In this document: positions 1-8,100 of the stretch, in pieces
Layout: every line of letters starts with the position of its first letter
How positions within the stretch are numbered: the first letter of the stretch is position 1
From: Bacilli bacterium
GTDB lineage: Bacteria; Bacillota_I; Bacilli_A; RF39; UBA660
DNA: 64,000 nt
NCBI GenBank assembly: GCA_900768815.1
Contig: CAAGEE010000002.1
Span: 124,001-188,000, forward strand
Direction of reading: 5' to 3'
Position numbers and translations under genes: made by a program
The notes under the pieces: model-generated
Databases searched by the model: none
What the model was told of the DNA's origin: nothing
The model's input: only the letters and a program-made list of their open reading frames with translations

Positions 1-344
1 GATAGTGTTTCTTGATTGTTAGCAAGTTCTTTTATATCATCTAGACAAGTTGTATAATCTTTAGAACAGTAGAAAGTAAAAGTGTTTTTACCGGCATTTA
101 TAGCTGTATAATAAATGTTTAAAATATCTTGACGACACTCAGGAGTAAAATTATCAGTATTTTGAACATAAGAGAAGTCATAGTTACGATAATATTTATT
201 TTTTTCTCCTAGGGTTACAGTTTGATTATTTAAATTAAAATAAGAATTTATAAAAGTAATAATTGTATCTTTCTGAGTTAGAATTACTCCTATAATTATC
301 ATTGTTAGACCTAAATTAACTAGTTTTTTGACAGCTTTTTTCAT
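1..344 (-). CDS. Membrane-anchored hypothetical protein, C-terminus beyond the left edge
   Basis: An open frame starts at the ATG complementary to 342-344, preceded by a good ribosome site (GGAGGACAT), and stays open to the window edge, so only about the first 114 residues are seen. Residues 1-20 form one basic-then-hydrophobic segment (MKKAVKKLVNLGLTMIIIGV), an uncleaved anchor or signal peptide. The rest is polar, Asn- and Tyr-rich, with three cysteines (TPECRQD, FYCSKD, TTCLDD). No catalytic motif lies in the visible part. I do not recognise the family; a surface protein of the transglutaminase-like type is possible but rests on general resemblance only. Confidence 0.6.
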   Translation of the reverse strand, partial: MKKAVKKLVNLGLTMIIIGVILTQKDTIITFINSYFNLNNQTVTLGEKNKYYRNYDFSYVQNTDNFTPECRQDILNIYYTAINAGKNTFTFYCSKDYTTCLDDIKELANNQETL

Positions 345-401
345 ATGTCCTCCGTTTATCTTAGATTAATTGTATCTTAAAATCTTATTATTGTAAAGCA
401 A

Positions 402-425
402 AATAAAAAGTCGTAGATACGACTC
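402..425 (-). terminator. Rho-independent terminator of rpsT
   Basis: On the minus strand AGTCGT-ATCT-ACGACT is followed by TTTTTATTTT, directly after the rpsT stop codon. Confidence 0.8.
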
Positions 426-689
426 TTAATTCATTCCGTTTTTCATTTTTGTTAATCTTGATTTTAAACGAGCTGCTTTGTTTTTATGTACTAAACCAGA
501 TGACATAGCTTTATCAATTCTTTGAATAGCAATATTTAAATTGTTACTTGCTGCTTCTTTGTTACCAGCTTTTGCTTCTTTTTCAAATTTTTTGATAGCA
601 GTTCTCATACTTGAATTTACTAGTGTATTAACGTTAGTTTTATTTACGCTTGAACGCATACGTTTTTTTGCACTTTTAATATTTGGCAT
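426..689 (-). CDS. rpsT: 30S ribosomal protein S20
   Basis: The 87-residue product has the S20 start MPNIKSAKKRMR, three basic helices and the conserved region KNKAARLKSRLTK near the C-terminus; the length is normal for S20. S20 binds 16S rRNA early in assembly of the 30S subunit. The gene is monocistronic, with its own terminator, and diverges from gpr, the same arrangement as in Bacillus subtilis (rpsT / gpr-spoIIP-yqxA). The ATG has a GAGGTG ribosome site. Confidence 0.97.
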   Translation of the reverse strand: MPNIKSAKKRMRSSVNKTNVNTLVNSSMRTAIKKFEKEAKAGNKEAASNNLNIAIQRIDKAMSSGLVHKNKAARLKSRLTKMKNGMN

Positions 690-792
690 ATTTTCACCTC
701 ACTTTTTGTAAACACATTAATTTTATCAAATATATAGTAAAAATGCAAATAAAAGTTATAAAAATTGTGAATATTATTAATGGTGATTAAAT

Positions 793-1776
793 ATGCATAC
801 GATTGATTTAGAAAAATATAAATGTAGAACTGATCTTGTTGTTGAAGGTGAAGGGTATAAATCTGACAGTAGTTATAGAGTTAATAAAAATATTTTGGTT
901 GAGAAAAGAAACGATTCTTCAGGAAGATATGTAACGATTAGTTTTTTAGATGTTACAGATAAAGATAATTATAAGATGGTTGAGAAAACTTTTATAACTG
1001 AGTTAAAAGAAATTCTTGGTGATGTTAAAGATAAAAAGATATTAGTAGTGGGACTTGGTAATTATAAGTCCACGCCTGATGCTTTAGGACCAGATACTAT
1101 TAATAATATTTTAGTTACAAGACATTTATTTTCTTTGGGAGAAGTAGAAGATGGTTATAGTAATGTTTGTTCTTTTAAACCGGGAGTTACAGGTGTTACT
1201 GGGATTGAAACTTCAGAGTTAATAAATAACTTGGTTTCATTTTTAGAAATAGATTTACTTATTGTAATAGATGCTCTAGCTGCTAGAAGTATTGAAAGAA
1301 TAAATAGAACTATTCAAATATCTGATGCTGGTATTAGTCCTGGATCTGGAGTTTATAATAGTAGAGGAGAAATTAGTACCAAGACATTAAATATACCAGT
1401 TATTGCGATAGGCGTTCCAACAATAGTTGAAGCAACTGTTATAGTATCAGATACTTTTAATTATATGCTTAAACATTTTAGTTATAAGTTAGAAAATATT
1501 AATAATCCGAAGTTAAAACTAGTTATGGAAGATAAGCAAGATTATAGAGAACAAAAAATAAGTTTAAGTGATAGTGATAGGGGGAAGATCCTAGGAATGC
1601 TTGGTACTTTAAGCAAGAGTGAGTTAGATAAATTATTTTATGAAGTACTTACACCAATTAATTTTAATATGATGGTTACACCAAAAGAAATTGATTTTAT
1701 AATAGAAAAGCTTAGTATGCTTATTGGTAATGGGATTAATAAAAGTTTACATGATGTCTTTAATACGACAAATTAA
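793..1776 (+). CDS. gpr: Germination protease GPR (small acid-soluble spore protein protease)
   Basis: GPR starts degradation of the small acid-soluble spore proteins during germination; it is made as a zymogen that loses a short N-terminal propeptide. The 327-residue product shows family hallmarks: RTDLVVE at 12-18 next to the expected propeptide cut, TPDALGP at 95-101, KPGVTGVTGIE near 129-139 and IDALAAR at 159-165, which carry the aspartates of this A25 peptidase family, then GISPGSGVYN. It is the first gene of gpr-spoIIP-yqxA. The ATG follows the usual GGTGAT ribosome site. Control by the forespore factor sigma-G is expected from the family but I could not assign the promoter. Confidence 0.95.
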   Translation: MHTIDLEKYKCRTDLVVEGEGYKSDSSYRVNKNILVEKRNDSSGRYVTISFLDVTDKDNYKMVEKTFITELKEILGDVKDKKILVVGLGNYKSTPDALGPDTINNILVTRHLFSLGEVEDGYSNVCSFKPGVTGVTGIETSELINNLVSFLEIDLLIVIDALAARSIERINRTIQISDAGISPGSGVYNSRGEISTKTLNIPVIAIGVPTIVEATVIVSDTFNYMLKHFSYKLENINNPKLKLVMEDKQDYREQKISLSDSDRGKILGMLGTLSKSELDKLFYEVLTPINFNMMVTPKEIDFIIEKLSMLIGNGINKSLHDVFNTTN

Positions 1777-1812
1777 GTAGAAAATATTTAGTATATTTAA
1801 TTTGGTGATAAG

Positions 1813-2739
1813 ATGAAAAAGAGATTTATTACTAGAAAAAGAAAAAAATTTAGGGTACTTAAAATAGTACTCTTTTTGGCATTTTCTATTGGATCTTTAA
1901 TAATTACTTTTCATCTTTTAAACAAGAGTAATATTAGTATTGATGATAAGAGGTTGGTAGAAGTATTATTACAATATAGTGATAGTAGGGAAGATAAGGG
2001 AATAATTAAGAAAGTTAAAAAGATGTTTAGTACGCCTGTTTTATTTTTAGATAATAATTATTTTAAAGTAGAGAAAGTTTTTAATGAAAAAACTAAGACT
2101 GATAATAATAGTAGTCAGTCTTTACCAACTATTTATATATATAATTCACATCAAGGTGAAGAATATGCTCCTAGTAGTTTTGCTGAATACAGTGTTTCTC
2201 CTACTGTGATGTTTGCTGATTATGTATTAGAAGGTCTTTTTAAAGATAAGGGATATATTTCTTTTGTTGAGGAGGGAAGTATTAAAGAAATCTTAAATAG
2301 GAATGGATGGCGTTATTCTTATAGTTATATGGCTAGTAGAATTTTAATGGAAGAAGCTTTTAAAAATAATCCCAGTTTAAAATACTTTATTGATGTACAT
2401 AGAGATAGTTTAGATAAAAGTAGAACTTCTGTTATGATTGATGGCAAAGTTTTTGCAAAAACTATTTTTTTAATTGGACTTGAAAATGATAATTATGAAG
2501 AAAATTTGGCGTTTACTGAGAAAATTAATAATCTTATGAATAAAAAGTATCCAGGTTTATCTAAAGGCATTTATAAGAAGGGAGGGGTAGGAGTTAATGG
2601 TGTTTATAATCAAGACTTTTCCAATAGAACAATATTAATAGAAATAGGAGGATATGAAAATACTCCATCAGAAGTTTTAAACTCGACTTTAGCATTTGCA
2701 GAATGTTTTTTGGAGGTGATTAAGACTGATGAAGGCTAA
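1813..2739 (+). CDS. spoIIP: Stage II sporulation protein P (peptidoglycan amidase/endopeptidase of engulfment)
   Basis: SpoIIP works with SpoIID and SpoIIM to thin septal peptidoglycan and drive engulfment. This 308-residue protein has a basic N-terminus, one membrane segment at about 14-36, and the catalytic amidase-like domain with NSHQGEEY at 111-118, DVHRDS at 194-199 and EIGGYENTPSE in the C-terminal part, which are the metal and catalytic positions of the family. ATG follows GGTGATAAG. Its 3' end overlaps the next gene by 11 bases, so translation is probably coupled. It is shorter than the Bacillus protein, with the loss in the linker between membrane anchor and enzyme domain. Confidence 0.93.
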   Translation: MKKRFITRKRKKFRVLKIVLFLAFSIGSLIITFHLLNKSNISIDDKRLVEVLLQYSDSREDKGIIKKVKKMFSTPVLFLDNNYFKVEKVFNEKTKTDNNSSQSLPTIYIYNSHQGEEYAPSSFAEYSVSPTVMFADYVLEGLFKDKGYISFVEEGSIKEILNRNGWRYSYSYMASRILMEEAFKNNPSLKYFIDVHRDSLDKSRTSVMIDGKVFAKTIFLIGLENDNYEENLAFTEKINNLMNKKYPGLSKGIYKKGGVGVNGVYNQDFSNRTILIEIGGYENTPSEVLNSTLAFAECFLEVIKTDEG

Positions 2740-3049
2740 ATACATAGTAAGATTTTTTGGAATTATTATTGTAATACTATTTTTTGCTTTATACTTTGGA
2801 CAATATACTGGTTATTATAATATTTCTAGTGAAAGAAGAAAGACTCTTACAAAAGAAGCAATTGAGAGATTTGAAAAAGATGTTGCTGAAGGAAAAGAAA
2901 TTATAGCAGGGAACTATTTAACAAAAGAAAAAAACTATAATAATAATTTATCGAAGATGGGACTTGGTATTTCTAAGTTAATTGGAGAAGGGTTTGATAA
3001 GATGATTAACACTATTTTTAAAGAAATAGAAAAAGCAATTAGGAATTGA
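2729..3049 (+). CDS. YqxA-like small membrane protein
   Basis: The 106-residue protein has one membrane helix at about 6-26 followed by a charged helical region (ERRKTLTKEAIERFEKD) and a weakly amphipathic C-terminus. Its place directly after spoIIP, with overlapping reading frames, is that of yqxA (DUF3679 family) in Bacillus, and size and topology agree. The assignment rests on synteny plus architecture, not on a diagnostic motif. A role in the sporulating cell is inferred from the operon. The gene ends in TGA inside a terminator hairpin. Confidence 0.65.
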   Translation: MKAKYIVRFFGIIIVILFFALYFGQYTGYYNISSERRKTLTKEAIERFEKDVAEGKEIIAGNYLTKEKNYNNNLSKMGLGISKLIGEGFDKMINTIFKEIEKAIRN

Positions 3050-3079
3050 TCGAAAGTCATTCCTTTTTATATTTTTTTG
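3042..3079 (+). terminator. Terminator of the gpr-spoIIP-yqxA operon
   Basis: GGAAT(t)GA pairs with TC-ATTCC with a one-base bulge, followed by TTTTTATATTTTTTT; the yqxA-like stop codon is inside the 5' arm. Confidence 0.65.
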
Positions 3080-3120
3080 TAGTATAATTTTCTATAAGAA
3101 TAGGGTATTGGGGTGAAGTG

Positions 3121-3900
3121 ATGCTAGAATATAGTGATACTTTAAAAAAAGTTTTAGATCAGTTGTCTTTAGAATTAACAACAATACAAATAGAACTAAA
3201 TGACTTTAATACATCTCGTAATATAGAGTTTTATAAAGAAGATATATTACGTTTAGTTGATTCTAATCCTTCATTACTTGCTTCATATTATATGGAAAGT
3301 GATATTGGAGATAAAAAGAAATTTGATTGGTTGCTTAGTGAGGTTTTTTCTGCTGGGAAGGAAAAAGAAGAGTTTAAACAACTATTAAAGAATTTATATT
3401 ATCTTGATAAAAACAAATTATATAATACGTCCCAATATAAAACTACTAGTGATGAAATATTAAAATTTAGAGATGTTTTAGCTAGTGTAACTTTTCAAAA
3501 AGATGAAGATAGATTAGAAGAAGATGCTTTATTACTTAGAATGAGAAATTTTAGAAGAGTGAAAAAATACTTTTTAAGTGATCATAGTAGAGTATGCGTT
3601 AAGAATATTGATACTTTAAGAAAAATTGTTGAATCTTTAAATATTAGTGATACTTTAAAAACTGATGTTTTAATGATGGTTTTTACTAATGAACTTGAAT
3701 ATTATAAAACAGTACTTAGTAAGGGAAAAAGTAATATAGATGATGATATTAATAACTTTTTAATGATTTCAGGACTTAGTAGTATTCTTAGAGCTAGTGA
3801 TAATATTTATTTAACTAATGCTACTATGGAAGATGATTATAAGAGTGTTGTTACGACTATAAAGAATAGTTCTAAGTTGGATAAAAAGAATAAAGAGTAG
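3121..3900 (+). CDS. Hypothetical protein, all-helical, first of three linked genes
   Basis: The 259-residue product has no signal peptide, no membrane segment and no motif I recognise; it is rich in Leu, Lys, Asp and Ser and reads as all-helical (for example LDQLSLELTTIQIELNDF, VKNIDTLRKIVESLNIS). A GTG three bases upstream lies against GGGGTG; the ATG at 3121 gives correct spacing and is preferred. A TATAAT at 3083-3088 may be its -10 box. It is followed 8 bases later by the 604-residue gene, so the two and the following short gene are probably one transcription unit. Function unknown. Confidence 0.75.
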   Translation: MLEYSDTLKKVLDQLSLELTTIQIELNDFNTSRNIEFYKEDILRLVDSNPSLLASYYMESDIGDKKKFDWLLSEVFSAGKEKEEFKQLLKNLYYLDKNKLYNTSQYKTTSDEILKFRDVLASVTFQKDEDRLEEDALLLRMRNFRRVKKYFLSDHSRVCVKNIDTLRKIVESLNISDTLKTDVLMMVFTNELEYYKTVLSKGKSNIDDDINNFLMISGLSSILRASDNIYLTNATMEDDYKSVVTTIKNSSKLDKKNKE

Positions 3901-3908
3901 GTGATGGC

Positions 3909-5723
3909 ATGAATTGTGGTTATTTAGTACAATTACTTAGAAAAAATATTACAAATAATAAAAAAGTAATTCATGATTATCATTTATATAAAGATGAATA
4001 TTTAGATGAAAAACAAGAGTTAGAAAAGTTGCTTTTTATTACGCCTTTAAATATATCAACAATGTCTTTTGAAAAAATTAAGAATATAGTGCTTGGATTT
4101 ACGATTAGTGATAAAGAAAAACAAGAAATGATAGAAGAATTAAAAGTAATAATGACAATACTTAATCTTAATTCTATTAAAGGTACTAATATTTTACTGG
4201 ATGAAGTACAGAATGAAGTTTTAAATAGATTTTTAAATTATTTACATGAATATATTTTAATTAGAAAAAATTATAATATTAATAATAATATTGATATAGA
4301 TGAATTGGTTTTTATTAATGAAAAATACAAAAAGCTTTCTACTAAGTTAAATAATCCTAAGAATACAAGTTTTATAATTGATTTGGATACTGTAAATACT
4401 TTATTTAATGACAATAAATTAGAAGAGAGTGTGCGAAGAGATTTATTGGTTTCTCTTATTAAGTATAATAAAAATATTTTTAATTATAAAATTGGTTTTA
4501 CTAATAATATGGAAATTGCTAGATATGGTAATATTGATGTTGGAGAAGTTAAAAATATTTTTAAAAAGTATGAATATGACTTTGATAAGTTAGATGTTAC
4601 ATTTCAAAATAAAATATTGGAGTTTGGGGTTATTAGAAAGATAAGAGAAGTTTTATGTGTGCTTTATCAATTAAATATTAAAATAGATGAGATAGAGAAT
4701 GGTTACTTTTTAATGAGTTTAGTACTAGCCGGTGATAAAGAGAGTATTGCTGCTACTATGAAGTTTATATTGAGTAAAAATGTTTCTGTAGAAAAGTTAT
4801 TTAAAATACCTAGTGTTTTTATTAGTGAGGATAATAGTGAATTTAATAGGGAGAAGACTAATCGTTTTAAAATAGTTGATTATTCTATTTTTAACGAAGA
4901 TAAGCCTTATATAGTTGGTACTGCTGAGAAATTTAGAAATAATACGTTATTGTTAGAAAAATATGGTTTATCATTAAAAAATATTTTAGATAAATATCCA
5001 CAAGTACTAATAGTAGATAGTGAAAGACTTTATAATAATTTAGAGATGTTTTTAGAATATGGCTTTTCTTTTACTAAAAATAGAAGATTAATAGATTCTT
5101 CCCTTAGTGCTCTTACTTCAGTTAAGTTTTGTGATATAGTTGATCAGTTTATAGAAGTACATCCTTATGGTATTAAGTATTTAAGAGATAATTTAAGTTG
5201 TATTAAGACTATTAGTAGTGCCTTTGATGTTATATTTTATAGTATATATTATTCTAATGTATTAGAGGGTGAGGATAGGGCTTTTAGAAGAATTGTTAGT
5301 AATAATAGAGAATATTTATGTTTACAGGGTGATATCAATAATAGGTTTGGAGAAGCTTATATGGGTATTAATGATACTAATAAGGTCAGTGTTACTAATA
5401 CTTTTATTCCTAAATTTAAGGATGATGAAAAATATAGAAATATTTTGAAAAGAAACAAATACGGAGTAATTGATGTAGATATATTTGATAATAGATATAT
5501 TCAAAAGATTAATACTTTTTCAGATGATCAGGAACCATTAATATATAATTTTGATGGTATTAGAATATCTAAGATCAAAGTACTTAGAATATTTAATATA
5601 CTAATTAAGAATGGTATTATAGGTAATTTAGATAGTTTTATGTTTAGTATTTCTTATAATACTATCATCAGTGAAGATAATTATAATAAGTTATATGATT
5701 TAATAAAAGACGCTGTTAAATAA
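3909..5723 (+). CDS. Hypothetical 604-residue helical-repeat protein with mTERF-like segments
   Basis: No signal peptide, membrane helix or enzyme motif is visible; the protein is rich in Asn, Ile, Lys and Asp. Between about residues 270 and 400 several 30-35-residue units read like mTERF repeats: a helix, Gly plus a hydrophobic residue, a second helix, then Pro in a loop. Examples are FILSKNVSVEKLFKIPSVF and LLEKYGLSLKNILDKYPQVL, followed by LEMFLEYGFSF. mTERF folds are nucleic-acid-binding superhelices known mainly from eukaryotic organelles, so the likeness is a hypothesis about fold only. ATG follows AGGTGATGGC. It sits between two other unknown genes in one operon. Confidence 0.75.
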   Translation: MNCGYLVQLLRKNITNNKKVIHDYHLYKDEYLDEKQELEKLLFITPLNISTMSFEKIKNIVLGFTISDKEKQEMIEELKVIMTILNLNSIKGTNILLDEVQNEVLNRFLNYLHEYILIRKNYNINNNIDIDELVFINEKYKKLSTKLNNPKNTSFIIDLDTVNTLFNDNKLEESVRRDLLVSLIKYNKNIFNYKIGFTNNMEIARYGNIDVGEVKNIFKKYEYDFDKLDVTFQNKILEFGVIRKIREVLCVLYQLNIKIDEIENGYFLMSLVLAGDKESIAATMKFILSKNVSVEKLFKIPSVFISEDNSEFNREKTNRFKIVDYSIFNEDKPYIVGTAEKFRNNTLLLEKYGLSLKNILDKYPQVLIVDSERLYNNLEMFLEYGFSFTKNRRLIDSSLSALTSVKFCDIVDQFIEVHPYGIKYLRDNLSCIKTISSAFDVIFYSIYYSNVLEGEDRAFRRIVSNNREYLCLQGDINNRFGEAYMGINDTNKVSVTNTFIPKFKDDEKYRNILKRNKYGVIDVDIFDNRYIQKINTFSDDQEPLIYNFDGIRISKIKVLRIFNILIKNGIIGNLDSFMFSISYNTIISEDNYNKLYDLIKDAVK

Positions 5724-5734
5724 AGGTGATATGA

Positions 5735-6022
5735 ATGGATTTTTTAATTGATAATGGTATTTCTAGAAATATTATCGTAGAAATAGAAAATTATAATGAT
5801 GATAGTTTAGTTTATAATTTTATTTGTAATGAAGCTAATGTAATAAAGGTGCTTGAGTATTTTAAGAGTATTGGAATTGTTGCTATAAATAGATTGCTTA
5901 TTTATAAGTTAGAAGTGTTTTTAATTGATTATAAGAAAATTATTAAGGTTTTTAATAATTATGATGTTTCTGTTTTAGTTCAACTTATTAATGATGATAT
6001 TAATGCTATAAACTTTTTATAA
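5735..6022 (+). CDS. Hypothetical 95-residue protein resembling a repeat unit of the preceding gene product
   Basis: The ATG follows AGGTGATATGA, 11 bases after the stop of the 604-residue gene. The middle of the protein (VLEYFKSIGIVAINRLLIYK, then LEVFLIDYKKIIKVF) has the same helix-Gly-hydrophobic-helix rhythm seen in the larger neighbour, so it may be a stand-alone two- or three-repeat version. No membrane segment or motif. The unit ends at a strong bidirectional terminator. Function unknown. Confidence 0.7.
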   Translation: MDFLIDNGISRNIIVEIENYNDDSLVYNFICNEANVIKVLEYFKSIGIVAINRLLIYKLEVFLIDYKKIIKVFNNYDVSVLVQLINDDINAINFL

Positions 6023-6032
6023 GAGTAAAAGA

Positions 6033-6062
6033 AAAGAGCTTGTATTTTTACAAACTCTTTTT
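6033..6062. terminator. Bidirectional terminator between converging genes
   Basis: AAAGAG-TTGT arms pair with ACAA-CTCTTT around an AT loop, with T-runs on both strands; it serves the 95-residue gene (+) and the ZnuA-like gene (-). Confidence 0.75.
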
Positions 6063-6936
6063 ATTGGTATAATTCTTGTTTTAGTAATTCTAAGTTTTCA
6101 GTAATTAGACTTTCATAAGTATCTTTATTGGCTCTTTGTTCATCCGAGATATTATCTAATTTATGCAATTCTTGTCTTTTTATATTTTGATATTCTTTTA
6201 ATATTTCTTGAGCATTATCACTCAACTTATCGTTTTTAAATGTATATATATAATTTATTTTTTTTTCTTCAATTAGATTTTTTACATCACTTATTGTTTT
6301 ATCAGTAGCATCACTATCGATACAATAAACTTCTAGTCCAAATTTTTCTAAGTATTTTAATGCTGAATTATCAACGACTATTTTTTTGTTTGTAGTATTT
6401 TCCACTGTTAAACGGTAATCAGCATCTAATTCTGATAGTTTTATTTTTAATTGATCGTATGCTTCATCAATATCTTTTTTTAGATAAGTACTAGAAACGT
6501 ATTCTTCTAAACCAATTCTTATGTTTTGAGCCATCATTAGTAGTGAAGATGGGTTTAACCATAACTCTTCTGGAGAGTAGTCTGTTTCTAAAACGTCTGA
6601 GCTATCAATTATTTTTAAGTCTTGGTTTAAAGTAAGTAAGTCGATTGCCATATTTCTTTCACGTTCAATTAAACCATTGTAGATAAATAAGTCTGATTTA
6701 CTATAATCTTTTTTTTGCTTATCACTAACTTTATAATTAGTAATATCTATTCCGTCGGGGTAAATAGAAGTTACAGTAGCATGTTCACCATAGAGTTCTT
6801 TGGTGATGTATTCATTGGCATAATTAGTAACATATATTTGGATATTATCCATGTTATCGTCGGTACAACCGGTTAATAAAATTGATGCAAAAATAGTTAG
6901 TATAAATAATAATATAAATTTAGGTGATTTTTTCAT
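6061..6936 (-). CDS. ZnuA-like (cluster A-I) substrate-binding lipoprotein with no recognisable metal ligands
   Basis: A lipoprotein signal ends in LLTGC (Cys24). The mature part follows the metal-binding ABC receptor layout: Asn/Tyr-rich start (IYVTNYANEYI), SIYPDGID at 57-64, SDLFIYNGL, a WLNP element at 126-129, a long linking helix, VVDNSALKYLEKFGL at 187-201, and TFKNDKLSD at 232-240. In ZnuA/TroA proteins the four metal ligands lie in DPHxYE, HxWLDP, HxAFxY and a late Asp/Glu; here those places read IDITNYK, ELWLNP, DNSALKY and TFKND, so the histidines are absent. No permease or ATPase gene is adjacent. It precedes nothing obvious in metal transport; its start overlaps the end of yidD. 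A diverged receptor with another ligand or a sensory role is possible. Confidence 0.75.
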   Translation of the reverse strand: MKKSPKFILLFILTIFASILLTGCTDDNMDNIQIYVTNYANEYITKELYGEHATVTSIYPDGIDITNYKVSDKQKKDYSKSDLFIYNGLIERERNMAIDLLTLNQDLKIIDSSDVLETDYSPEELWLNPSSLLMMAQNIRIGLEEYVSSTYLKKDIDEAYDQLKIKLSELDADYRLTVENTTNKKIVVDNSALKYLEKFGLEVYCIDSDATDKTISDVKNLIEEKKINYIYTFKNDKLSDNAQEILKEYQNIKRQELHKLDNISDEQRANKDTYESLITENLELLKQELYQ

Positions 6937-7156
6937 TCTTTTTCTCCTTTACTGGTACGGGATCATATCCAGATGTTCCCCATGGATTGCAACGTAAAAT
7001 TCTTTTTATAGTTAGGTAAGAGCCTTTTATGGAACCATGAGTTTCTATAGCTTCAATAGCGTAACTTGAACAAGTTGGAATATGTCTACAAGATGCATGA
7101 GATGATAAAGGCATTTTTTTATATAGTTTTATTAGTGATATTAAGAATTTTTTCAT
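6920..7156 (-). CDS. yidD: Membrane protein insertion efficiency factor YidD
   Basis: The short protein carries the whole UPF0161/YidD signature: YKKMPLSSHASCRHIPTCS, then YAIEAIETHGSIKG and RILRCNPW..GGYDPVP-like end (here RCNPWGTSGYDPVP). YidD is a small membrane-associated factor that helps YidC insert proteins. An ATG 15 bases further upstream has no ribosome site, while the chosen ATG follows AAAGGC at a good distance, giving 78 residues. The gene's end overlaps the start of the following lipoprotein gene by 17 bases. yidC and rpmH, frequent partners, are not here. Confidence 0.93.
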   Translation of the reverse strand: MKKFLISLIKLYKKMPLSSHASCRHIPTCSSYAIEAIETHGSIKGSYLTIKRILRCNPWGTSGYDPVPVKEKKNEKIT

Positions 7157-7277
7157 ATATTTGCCTTTCATATTTGTTTGTATCTTGCTTTCTTAATTTT
7201 ACTATAATTCAAATAAAATATCAATTATAAGTATACTAAATTAATTAATTTTGATATAATTATATTCGGTGAAGATT

Positions 7278-7943
7278 ATGGATGAATTATTTGAAAAACT
7301 TGGTATTAAACCGAAAGATTTAAGACTTTATAATACAGCTTTTTTACATAGTAGTTACGCTAATGAACATAGAGCTAAGGCAGATTATGAAAGATTAGAG
7401 TTTTTAGGAGACTCAGTAGTTGATTTAGTTATTGCAGATTATTTATATTCGTGTGAAAATGAAGATGAAGGAGAAATGACTAAAGTTAGGGCTAGTTATG
7501 TATGTGAAAATGCTTTATATGAATATGCTACTAATTTAGGTTTAAATAAATATATTAAAGTTGGTCATGGAGAAGAAAAAGAGGGTGGAAAATATAAGAA
7601 AGCAATAGTTGCGGATATATTTGAAGCTTTGATGGGAGCAATTTATTTAGATTTAGGTTATGCTACTGCTAGAAGAACAGTTCTTAATATTATAGTTCCT
7701 TATATAGAAGATCCTAATGTAACATTCTTTAGTGATTATAAGAGTTCATTACAAGAATATGTTCAAACGACACAACAAAGTTTAATATATGATTTAGTAT
7801 CAGAAGATGGTCCAGCTCATGATAGAACATTTACAGTAGAAGTTAGAATAGATGATATTGTATATGGTACAGGAGTTGGTAGTACTAAGAAGGAAGCTGA
7901 ACAAGAAGCAGCAAAAGTTGCATTAAATAAGTTAGCTAGATAG
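7278..7943 (+). CDS. rnc: Ribonuclease III
   Basis: RNase III cleaves double-stranded RNA in rRNA processing and in decay of antisense-paired mRNAs. The catalytic signature ERLEFLGDSVVDLVIADYL is complete, the second acidic site lies in ADIFEALMGAIYLD, and a C-terminal dsRNA-binding domain ends in GVGSTKKEAEQEAAKVAL. The GTG at 7269 is part of the GGTGA ribosome site; the ATG at 7278 is the likely start and gives 221 residues, a normal length. It stands alone here, without smc or ftsY. Given two putative antisense-regulated toxin loci nearby, it is a plausible effector of their control (inference). Confidence 0.95.
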   Translation: MDELFEKLGIKPKDLRLYNTAFLHSSYANEHRAKADYERLEFLGDSVVDLVIADYLYSCENEDEGEMTKVRASYVCENALYEYATNLGLNKYIKVGHGEEKEGGKYKKAIVADIFEALMGAIYLDLGYATARRTVLNIIVPYIEDPNVTFFSDYKSSLQEYVQTTQQSLIYDLVSEDGPAHDRTFTVEVRIDDIVYGTGVGSTKKEAEQEAAKVALNKLAR

Positions 7944-8100
7944 AAATTATTTAATGATTTTTCTTAGTTATTAGCAAAAAAATAGTTGATAATTTGAAAA
8001 ATGAGAAAATTAATGATATAATGGCTGTTGTAATTTATACCTTTGCCTTTATATCATTTATTAATTTTAAAAAGAGATGTATTTAAGAAAGGAGAAATTA

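Noticed and set aside
5322..5504. 60-codon minus-strand ORF inside the 604-residue gene
   Set aside because: Antisense reading of AT-rich sequence without start signals.
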